Source of the DNA: Flavobacteriaceae bacterium
GTDB lineage: Bacteria > Bacteroidota > Bacteroidia > Flavobacteriales > Flavobacteriaceae
DNA: 5,322 bases
Assembly: GCA_020435885.1 (NCBI GenBank)
Contig: JAGQYU010000146.1
Coordinates: 1 to 5,322 of the forward strand
Reading direction: 5' to 3'
The notes below the pieces were generated by a model. That model had not been told where the DNA came from and ran no database searches. It saw nothing but the letters and a program-made list of their open reading frames with translations. The position numbers and the translations under genes are program-made. Positions 1 through 5,322 of this stretch are shown in pieces; positions within the stretch are counted from its first letter, which is position 1, and each line of letters starts with the position of its first letter.

Positions 1-758
1 AAAAAGAACAAGACTCTATTAAAAAATTGCGAGGAAGAATTGTAAGCGTTACTGACAAAAAACCTTTAGAAAGTGCTCATATTCTTAATTTGAACTTAGT
101 TACGGGTACTATAACCAATAGAAAGGGTGAATTTGCTATCAGTGCACAGGCAAACGACACGCTTTTTATATCGTATGTAGGTTTTCAATCCATTAAATTG
201 AAGGTTACTAACGACCTTTTAAAAGGAAACGAACTGGAAATTGCTATCCATGAAAAAACAGTTGATATAGAAGAAGTAACTGTTAAAGCTCATAACTTGA
301 TCGGTGTGTTAGAAATTGATGCTAAAAATGTACCAATGGATAAATACAATAGAATCCACATTGAAGGACTACCTCAAACCTACGAGATTGGCAGGCCTGT
401 TAAACAGGAGTATACTACGGTAGGTAGCGCTATTTTCAATCCAATCGACTTTTGGTATAATAAGTTTGGTAAACGCCCTAAAGAGCTTAAAAAGTTGAAA
501 AAGTTAAAGGAAGAAGACCAGCTTAGAGATATGATGGAAGAAAAATACAGTAGAGAGATCTTAATGGATTATATGGATATGAGCAGAAAGGAACTGAATG
601 ATCTTTTGAAGGATTGTAATTATTCAAATAATTTCATTAAAAAGGCAAGTGATTTACAAATTATAGAAGCTGTATTGGAATGTTATGAAAATTACCGTGC
701 CATTAAAAAGGGTACAGTTACTAAAGAAAAGATACACGTAAACACAAAAGAAAATTAA
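1..758 (+). CDS. Carboxypeptidase-regulatory-like domain protein, 5' partial
   Basis: The reading frame is open from the first full codon at position 3 to the TAA at 756-758 (251 visible residues), with no stop upstream, so the true start and probably a signal peptide lie before the window. The TTG at 27 is in frame but sits inside the domain's first strand (KKLRGRIVSVTD), so it is not a credible start. Visible residues about 9-95 look like a CarboxypepD_reg-like beta-sandwich: GRIVSVTDKKPLESAHI, then GTITNRKGEFAIS, then DTLFISYVGFQSI, ending at IEEVTVKA. In Bacteroidota this domain is common on exported proteins and TonB-dependent receptors, but no plug or barrel follows. The rest (about 150-251) is highly charged and probably helical, with a Lys-rich stretch (KELKKLKKLKEED) and no recognised domain. 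Likely periplasmic or outer-membrane associated; function unknown. It converges on the prohibitin-like gene. Confidence 0.85.
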   Translation, partial: KEQDSIKKLRGRIVSVTDKKPLESAHILNLNLVTGTITNRKGEFAISAQANDTLFISYVGFQSIKLKVTNDLLKGNELEIAIHEKTVDIEEVTVKAHNLIGVLEIDAKNVPMDKYNRIHIEGLPQTYEIGRPVKQEYTTVGSAIFNPIDFWYNKFGKRPKELKKLKKLKEEDQLRDMMEEKYSREILMDYMDMSRKELNDLLKDCNYSNNFIKKASDLQIIEAVLECYENYRAIKKGTVTKEKIHVNTKEN

Positions 759-759
759 C

Positions 760-789
760 AAAAATCCCCGAAATGTTTCGGGGATTTTT
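760..789. terminator. Bidirectional intrinsic terminator
   Basis: A perfect 14-bp inverted repeat (760-773 with 776-789) has a CCCCG/CGGGG core flanked by A and T runs. The two central bases are too few for a loop, so the innermost A-T pair probably opens to give a 4-base loop. Read on the plus strand it ends in a T-rich tail (TTTTTATTTT), and read on the minus strand it also ends in a T run. It lies between the stop at 758 and the minus-strand stop at 795, so it can end transcription from both convergent genes. Confidence 0.88.
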
Positions 790-794
790 ATTTT

Positions 795-1622
795 CTAATT
801 ATTTCCTAGTATTAAAGGTAACCCATCATTTCCACTTCCAACAACAACAACTTTTGAATTTCCAGATTTTGCCAATTCTAACGTTGCTTCAATTCCTTTA
901 TCCTTTAATATTTTATCAGTAAGTGAAGCGCTTAATATCTTATTAGCATCTGCTTTACCTTGTGCTTCAATTCGCTGACGTTCAGCTTCTTTACTGGCTT
1001 TTTCTAATCTAAATTCATACTCCAACGCCTCTTGTTCTTGTTTCAATTTCCGTTCAATAGCCTCTTTAATGGTTGGCGGTAAAGTAACATCTCTAATTAA
1101 AATTGAATTTAGTTGAATGTACTGATTATCAACAATTTTTTTGGTCTCTTCAAAAATTTCAACTTGAATAGCATCTCTCTTACTTGAATACAATTGTTCA
1201 GGAGTATAACGTCCTACAACGCTACGCGCAGCTGAGCGGATAGCGGGCAATAATATTCTTTCTTTATACTGTTCACTCTTTTCTTTATGAAGTTTGCCCA
1301 ACTCTTCATACTTAGGCTGAAACCATGCAGATGCATCCAATTTAATATCTAGTCCATTTGAGGAAAGAACATCCATTTTTTCAAATACCTCTTGCTGTCT
1401 CACTTCATAAACATAGACTTTATTCCAAGGAGCAACTACATGAAAACCTTCTTCTAAAGGAGGTCCGTCTGTAACTACACCATCGTCAAAACGCTTCCAT
1501 AGCACACCGGCTTCACCTGCATCAATGGTAACAATTGATTTTGATAAAAAGATTATTATTATGATTCCTAATATAATTATTGGTAATCCAATTTTTGGAA
1601 ATTGTAGTTGATTTGTACTCAT
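795..1622 (-). CDS. Prohibitin/SPFH-domain membrane protein
   Basis: A 275-residue protein of the prohibitin/stomatin/HflK-C (SPFH) superfamily. Residues 1-10 are a short polar N-terminus. Residues 11-26 are a very hydrophobic Ile-rich membrane anchor. The SPFH domain spans about 30-190 (VTIDAGEAGVLWKRF; the PPLEEGFHVVAPW segment; RSAARSVVGRYT; the ILIRDVTLPPTIKEAIE segment). A charged coiled coil (about 186-230, including KQEQEALEYEFRLEKA and EAERQRIEAQGKADA) leads to the C-terminal tail ending LPLILGNN. This length and order fit bacterial prohibitin-like proteins, which form large membrane-bound rings and are linked in other organisms to membrane microdomains and FtsH-type protease control; the role here is inferred. 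The ATG at 1620-1622 follows the VWA gene stop by 16 bp, so the two are probably co-transcribed. There is no Shine-Dalgarno motif. No NfeD or FtsH gene is in view, so it cannot be assigned to HflK, HflC or a flotillin. Confidence 0.92.
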   Translation of the reverse strand: MSTNQLQFPKIGLPIIILGIIIIIFLSKSIVTIDAGEAGVLWKRFDDGVVTDGPPLEEGFHVVAPWNKVYVYEVRQQEVFEKMDVLSSNGLDIKLDASAWFQPKYEELGKLHKEKSEQYKERILLPAIRSAARSVVGRYTPEQLYSSKRDAIQVEIFEETKKIVDNQYIQLNSILIRDVTLPPTIKEAIERKLKQEQEALEYEFRLEKASKEAERQRIEAQGKADANKILSASLTDKILKDKGIEATLELAKSGNSKVVVVGSGNDGLPLILGNN

Positions 1623-1638
1623 GATTTTTATTTTAAAT

Positions 1639-3651
1639 TTATATAAGTCCTTTGTATTTTCTAATAAACCATTCTAAACTAAGCAATAAAACTAGTAAAA
1701 ACAATAGCCATTTCCAATCTATTAATGATGATATTTTCTCAGTACTTTTTTGAGTGACTGGAAACAGTGATGAGTTTTTAAATTCTTCTAAAAGATTGTT
1801 TATCTGATCTTTATAATATGTTTTCCCCTTGGTATTTAAGGCTAGTTTTGTCAATCCATCCATATTAGAGGTTAGCAACTGTTGTTCAATGCTGTAATCT
1901 AAAACTGTAAAACTTCCTGATTTTTTTTCGTTTGTACCGGAAGTTAATTGGAATGTGTAGGAACCTGCTTCCATGCCTGGAACCGAACTGATGTATGTAT
2001 TATTTTTTAGTGATAAAGGTTGTTGTTTAACTAATTCATTTTTAGAATTATAAATCTTCAATAGTAAAGTAGCATTAGGATCAAACACATAATTAGCATC
2101 AAAATATTGAGCCTTAAAAAGAATATCTGCATTGGCGTATACAATAGGCTCGTATTGCACCTCTATCCTATCCATCTTTTTGTTTTGCGATAAATATTGT
2201 ATCAATTTTGATAAAAATTCATCAAACTTTTGGTACGATTTGTTTTTGGTGTAGGTTTCCATACGCCACTTCCAGCTATTTTCACCAAAAAGAACAGCTC
2301 TTTTAACATCTGTATCAGAAAATGTGGTTAGCAAAGGAGAATCAAAGTTAAACCCTTGAATATTTTGAAATAAAATAGTTTTTGCAGGAACTGAAAATTC
2401 AATACTGCCAAATATATCTTCTAACGGAGGTAAGTCAGAAAAATCAATATCATCCAGTAAAAATTCATCAAATGATGGATTGAAATTTGCATTATACTCT
2501 TCTGTTCTGTTTATGTAATTTTTTTTAAGATACGGCTGTGAGCTATTTAAGAATTGCCAATCTGTTGAAGTACCGGTAATTAATAGAAAATTATGTTTTT
2601 CTGTAATAAGTTTTGCTAGTATTTCTTTAAACTTATTAGTTGGCTGATATAGTATTACTAGCTGGTAATCATTTAATTGAATATTCTTATTTAAATTATT
2701 TTCTACATAAACTTTTCGTTGCTTATTTGTTTCTATTGATCTCTTCAACATCCCTAAATCAGGATGAATTACATCACTAAGAATTAAAATTTTTGCCTGT
2801 TCATCAATTACTTCTACGGTAAAATGCTTTTGATTGTTCGATGTATTTTTTTCATTAGACAATCTTTCAATACTACAATAATAATGGTGAATTCCTACAG
2901 AATTGGCATTCAAATAGAACTCAACCCTTTTAGTGTTATCATTTTTAGAGAAATTCAATTTTTCTTGATACACTGTAGTTGTATTTTCTCTTACGCTAAA
3001 AACCTTTGAAACTGATTCATTTCCCTCATATTGGATAAAAACTTCTACAGGAAATTTATTATTAAGGTTAGCATAAGAATTTACATTGACTTGCAAAATC
3101 CGTATATCATTATAGTGAGTTGTATCACCTAAAACTATTGGGTATATAGGGTTTTTATCGGTAAAAAACTCATAGTTTGTACCATAAGTCTGATTGCCGT
3201 CAGTCAGCAAAATAGTTGCGCCATTCTCTTTATTGATCTTCTTTAAAGAACTGAGACTCTTGAGAATGTTTGTTTGACTATCATTAAAATCAAAGGAGTC
3301 TTTAACAGACAGATCATCAGAGAAAGCATAAAAATTTATATCAAAATTATCTTGAAGAGAGTTATCACTTTTTAGTGTATTTAGGATATCATTTACAGAA
3401 TTTACCTCATTCGAAAAACGTATAGATTGTGAATTATCAACTAATACATTTAAAACCGGTTTTATGTTTGTTAGTTCAGTTTTTTTTACTTTGGGATTTA
3501 TCAATAATAGTAGTATAGCAAAAACTGACAAAGCCCTTATTCCCAGCAATATATAATTAGTTTCTTTCTTCTTTTTGTAATATTGAAAAAAAGCCACCAT
3601 AAAAGCTATGATGGCCGCTATTAAAATATATATTAATGAGCTGGTTGTCAT
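1639..3651 (-). CDS. Membrane VWA-domain protein with degenerate amidotransferase-like region
   Basis: A 670-residue protein of unknown precise function. Two N-terminal membrane segments (about 5-22 and 33-51) are followed by a von Willebrand factor A domain (about 65-180). Its metal-ion-dependent adhesion site looks intact: DNSQS at 72-76 gives D72, S74 and S76, T127 is a candidate for the conserved Thr, and TDG at 150-152 gives the second Asp. Residues 185-280 resemble a beta-sandwich. About 285-490 resembles the class I glutamine amidotransferase-like region of bacterial membrane VWA proteins (AKILILSD, FLLITGTSTDW, FGENSWKWRMETY), but no nucleophilic Cys is present; the only Cys in the protein is C259. 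A further beta-rich region (about 495-585) precedes a last membrane helix at 645-660 and a basic tail. The bulk is probably periplasmic. The ATG at 3649-3651 lies 18 bp after the fabG stop. It is not clearly BatA or BatB, which are shorter, and no MoxR ATPase is nearby. Confidence 0.88.
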   Translation of the reverse strand: MTTSSLIYILIAAIIAFMVAFFQYYKKKKETNYILLGIRALSVFAILLLLINPKVKKTELTNIKPVLNVLVDNSQSIRFSNEVNSVNDILNTLKSDNSLQDNFDINFYAFSDDLSVKDSFDFNDSQTNILKSLSSLKKINKENGATILLTDGNQTYGTNYEFFTDKNPIYPIVLGDTTHYNDIRILQVNVNSYANLNNKFPVEVFIQYEGNESVSKVFSVRENTTTVYQEKLNFSKNDNTKRVEFYLNANSVGIHHYYCSIERLSNEKNTSNNQKHFTVEVIDEQAKILILSDVIHPDLGMLKRSIETNKQRKVYVENNLNKNIQLNDYQLVILYQPTNKFKEILAKLITEKHNFLLITGTSTDWQFLNSSQPYLKKNYINRTEEYNANFNPSFDEFLLDDIDFSDLPPLEDIFGSIEFSVPAKTILFQNIQGFNFDSPLLTTFSDTDVKRAVLFGENSWKWRMETYTKNKSYQKFDEFLSKLIQYLSQNKKMDRIEVQYEPIVYANADILFKAQYFDANYVFDPNATLLLKIYNSKNELVKQQPLSLKNNTYISSVPGMEAGSYTFQLTSGTNEKKSGSFTVLDYSIEQQLLTSNMDGLTKLALNTKGKTYYKDQINNLLEEFKNSSLFPVTQKSTEKISSLIDWKWLLFLLVLLLSLEWFIRKYKGLI

Positions 3652-3669
3652 TGTAATAGATAAGTTGCC

Positions 3670-4416
3670 TTACGTTAACATTCCTCCATCAACGTTCAAG
3701 GTTTGGCCTGTTACATATGCTGACATGTCTGAAGCTAAAAAAACACATGCATTAGCCACATCTTCAGGAGTTCCTCCTCTTTTTAGTGGAATGGCATCTC
3801 TCCACATTTTTACGGTTTCTTCGGGTAATACTCCGGTCATTTCAGTTTCTATAAAACCGGGTGCAATGGCATTACAACGTACATTTCTTGAGCCTAATTC
3901 TAATGCAATAGACTTGGTAAACCCTAAAATACCGGCTTTAGATGCTGCATAGTTAGACTGCCCAGCATTTCCTTTCACTCCCACAACGGAGCTCATATTA
4001 ATAATAGAGCCTCCACGTTGTTTCATCATTGGACGTATTACAGCTTTTGTAAGATTGAAGACTGATTTTAAGTTTACTTCCAATACTTTATCAAAATCTT
4101 CTTCAGAAATACGCATCAATAAATTATCTTTTGTAATTCCGGCATTGTTAACTAAAATATCAATAGTACCAAATTCTTTTAAAACATCATCAGCCAATTG
4201 TTGAGCAGCTTCATAATTAGCAGCATTGGATTGATATCCTTTTGCTTTGACACCTAGTGCAATCAATTCATTTTCTAACGCTTTAGCTGCCTCGACCGAA
4301 GAGCTATAAGTAAAAGCTATATTAGCACCATTCTTTGCGAAAACTTCAGCAATTCCCTTACCAATACCTCTTGTAGCTCCGGTAATAATTGCCGTTTTAT
4401 TTTCAAGTAATTTCAT
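3670..4416 (-). CDS. fabG: 3-oxoacyl-[acyl-carrier-protein] reductase FabG
   Basis: A 248-residue short-chain dehydrogenase/reductase that uses NADPH to reduce 3-oxoacyl-ACP to 3-hydroxyacyl-ACP in the cytosolic type II fatty-acid synthesis cycle. Visible motifs are the cofactor-binding TGATRGIG (12-19), NNAG (90-93), and the catalytic tetrad N115, S143, Y156 and K160 (YAASK); the Ser-to-Tyr spacing of 13 equals that of E. coli FabG. The C-terminal part has the usual APGFIETEM and YVTGQTLNVDGGM segments. Length is close to E. coli FabG (244). I chose the ATG at 4414-4416 (MKLLENKTAIITG): the frame extends to a TTG at 4455, but those 13 extra residues have no family counterpart and that TTG lies upstream of the likely promoter element at 4444-4451. 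It is the first gene of the probable three-gene operon. Other SDR reductases share these motifs, but the overall match favours FabG. Confidence 0.95.
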   Translation of the reverse strand: MKLLENKTAIITGATRGIGKGIAEVFAKNGANIAFTYSSSVEAAKALENELIALGVKAKGYQSNAANYEAAQQLADDVLKEFGTIDILVNNAGITKDNLLMRISEEDFDKVLEVNLKSVFNLTKAVIRPMMKQRGGSIINMSSVVGVKGNAGQSNYAASKAGILGFTKSIALELGSRNVRCNAIAPGFIETEMTGVLPEETVKMWRDAIPLKRGGTPEDVANACVFLASDMSAYVTGQTLNVDGGMLT

Positions 4417-4443
4417 AAGTTTAAATTGATAATTAATTGTAAC

Positions 4444-4451
4444 CAAAGATA
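4444..4451 (-). promoter_or_regulatory. Candidate Bacteroidota promoter (-7 box) for fabG operon
   Basis: On the minus strand the bases read TATCTTTG, a full match to the Bacteroidota housekeeping -7 consensus TAnnTTTG. It ends 27 bases before the fabG ATG at 4416, giving a predicted short leader of about 20 bases. I see no convincing TTTG -33 box at the usual distance. The leader is A/T-rich without a Shine-Dalgarno motif, as is usual in this phylum. It would drive fabG, the VWA gene and the prohibitin-like gene. Confidence 0.6.
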
Positions 4452-4496
4452 ACAAATTACTTTATTCTAGTCTTGCATAAAAAGTATTTAAAGATA

Positions 4497-4549
4497 TAAC
4501 TTGATTAACTGTAACTTTTTAGTAACTTAAACGTCATATTTGAATAACT
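4497..4549 (+). repeat. Cluster of five TAACT direct repeats
   Basis: TAACT occurs at 4497, 4506, 4512, 4523 and 4545. Two copies belong to a longer GTAACTT repeat (4511-4517 and 4522-4528) offset by 11 bp, and the last copy lies 22 bp after the second of these, so three copies fall on the same face of the helix. They surround the candidate promoter of the S9 peptidase gene, with the last copy near the expected transcription start. They may be operator half-sites, or chance in AT-rich DNA. Confidence 0.35.
4535..4542 (+). promoter_or_regulatory. Weaker candidate -7 box for S9 peptidase gene
   Basis: The plus strand reads CATATTTG, matching five of the six fixed positions of TAnnTTTG (the first T is C). 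It ends 20 bases before the ATG at 4563, a spacing like that of the fabG promoter. No clear -33 box is visible. The assignment rests on position and a partial match. Confidence 0.35.
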
Positions 4550-4562
4550 AAAATTTTAATCA

Positions 4563-5322
4563 ATGAAAAAAGTATCGATGCTTTTTATTATTCTTTTGAT
4601 TGTAATAGCATGTAAAGAAGATAAAAAAAGCGACCAAGAAACCGCATTGACCCCTCCTCCAACGATTCCTGTTGAAGATTTCTTTAAAAACTCTGAACAA
4701 CGCACTTTTAGGTTATCTCCTAATGGAGAGTTTATTGCGTATTTAGCGCCTTATGAAAGTAGAATGAACATTCATGTTAGAAAATTTGATAGTGATTCTG
4801 TTACCAGAGTTACTAGTGTAACTGACCGTGACCTTGCCGGATATTTTTGGGCTAATGATAACAGATTAGTTTACATAAGAGATAAAGGTGGTAATGAAAA
4901 CTTCCATCTGTTTGCTGTTGATAAAGATGGTAGCAATGAAAAAGACTTAACTCCTTTTGATGGTGTAAGAGCCCAAATTATTGATGATCTGGAAGATAAT
5001 GAAGATGAAATGATTGTTGGATTGAACAAAAGAATTCCTCAGGTTTTCGATCCCTATAGGATAAATATCAAAACCGGAGAAATGAAATTGTTATATGAAA
5101 ACCCAGGTAATATTACAGGTTGGCAAACCGACCATGATGGTAAATTACGTTTGGCATATGTAACTAATGGTGTAGATACTTCTATTCTTTACAGAGAGTC
5201 AGAAGATAAACCTTTTGAAGAAGTTATTACTACTGACTTTAAACAAACATTAGCTCCACAGTTCTTCGATTTTGAAAATCCTGATGTGGTATATGCTGTG
5301 TCAAATTTAGGAAGAGATAAGA
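4563..5322 (+). CDS. S9-family (prolyl oligopeptidase-like) peptidase lipoprotein, 3' partial
   Basis: The frame opens at ATG 4563-4565 and stays open to the window end, giving 253 residues. Residues 1-16 are a lipoprotein signal peptide with lipobox VIAC, so C17 would be lipidated after cleavage by signal peptidase II. A polar Pro-containing linker (18-36) leads into a beta-propeller-like region with S9 hallmarks: FRLSPNGEFIAYLAP (49-63), YFWANDNRLVYIRDKGGNEN (94-113), DLTPFDGVRAQI (128-139) and PQVFDPYRINIKTGE (159-173). In this family an N-terminal propeller gates a C-terminal alpha/beta hydrolase that cleaves peptides. That domain, with its Ser-Asp-His triad, lies beyond the window, so activity cannot be confirmed. 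Residues after C17 read K-E-D, matching the K-(D/E)2 surface export signal described for Bacteroidota lipoproteins. The A/T-rich leader has no Shine-Dalgarno motif. It is divergent from fabG. Confidence 0.88.
   Translation, partial: MKKVSMLFIILLIVIACKEDKKSDQETALTPPPTIPVEDFFKNSEQRTFRLSPNGEFIAYLAPYESRMNIHVRKFDSDSVTRVTSVTDRDLAGYFWANDNRLVYIRDKGGNENFHLFAVDKDGSNEKDLTPFDGVRAQIIDDLEDNEDEMIVGLNKRIPQVFDPYRINIKTGEMKLLYENPGNITGWQTDHDGKLRLAYVTNGVDTSILYRESEDKPFEEVITTDFKQTLAPQFFDFENPDVVYAVSNLGRDK

Noticed and set aside
27..29. TTG as the start of the first gene
   Set aside because: The frame is open to the window edge and the domain's first strand straddles this codon; an exported protein should also have a signal peptide further upstream.
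2824..3009. Plus-strand open frame of 61 codons
   Set aside because: It lies wholly inside the VWA gene on the opposite strand, its product resembles no family, and the opposite frame has clear domain motifs.
1639..3651. BatA/BatB-type aerotolerance protein
   Set aside because: The protein is about twice the usual Bat length, carries a large extra middle region, and no MoxR ATPase or other bat gene is nearby.
3608..3952. Plus-strand open frame of 114 codons
   Set aside because: It is antisense to the end of fabG and the start of the VWA gene, both of which have strong family support; it is a shadow frame.
4417..4562. Riboswitch or small RNA in the divergent intergenic region
   Set aside because: No stable GC-containing stem or terminator-like hairpin is visible in these 146 bases; only promoter-like boxes and short repeats stand out.

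Overview
The window is AT-rich DNA that looks like a chromosome segment from a member of Bacteroidota, most likely a flavobacterium. The evidence is the protein types (a secreted carboxypeptidase-regulatory-like domain protein, a membrane VWA protein ending in a pattern I associate with flavobacteria, and an S9 peptidase lipoprotein), the absence of Shine-Dalgarno sequences before the starts, and a promoter element of the Bacteroidota TAnnTTTG type in front of fabG. No rRNA, tRNA, insertion sequence, phage gene or CRISPR array is visible. Composition and codon use look uniform, so this reads as ordinary core or near-core genome rather than a transferred island.

Layout: (1) positions 1-758, plus strand: the 3' part of a gene for a carboxypeptidase-regulatory-like (CarboxypepD_reg-like) domain protein whose start lies before the window. 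(2) 760-789: a perfect 14-bp inverted repeat between two convergent genes, a likely bidirectional terminator. (3) 795-4416, minus strand: a tight three-gene run, transcribed right to left, of fabG (3-oxoacyl-ACP reductase), a 670-residue membrane VWA-domain protein, and a 275-residue prohibitin/SPFH protein. The gaps are 18 and 16 bp, so they probably form one operon starting at a promoter near 4444-4451. (4) 4417-4562: a divergent promoter region with a cluster of TAACT repeats. (5) 4563 to the window end, plus strand: the first 253 residues of an S9-family (prolyl oligopeptidase-like) peptidase made as a lipoprotein and cut by the window edge.

How the genes fit together: fabG is a fatty-acid synthesis enzyme, while its two downstream partners are membrane-anchored proteins, one with a MIDAS-type VWA domain and a degenerate amidotransferase-like middle, the other an SPFH scaffold. 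The theme may be envelope or membrane homeostasis, but that is inference from co-transcription alone. I see no clear sign of an undescribed system. The least understood element is the pairing of the VWA protein with the prohibitin-like protein.
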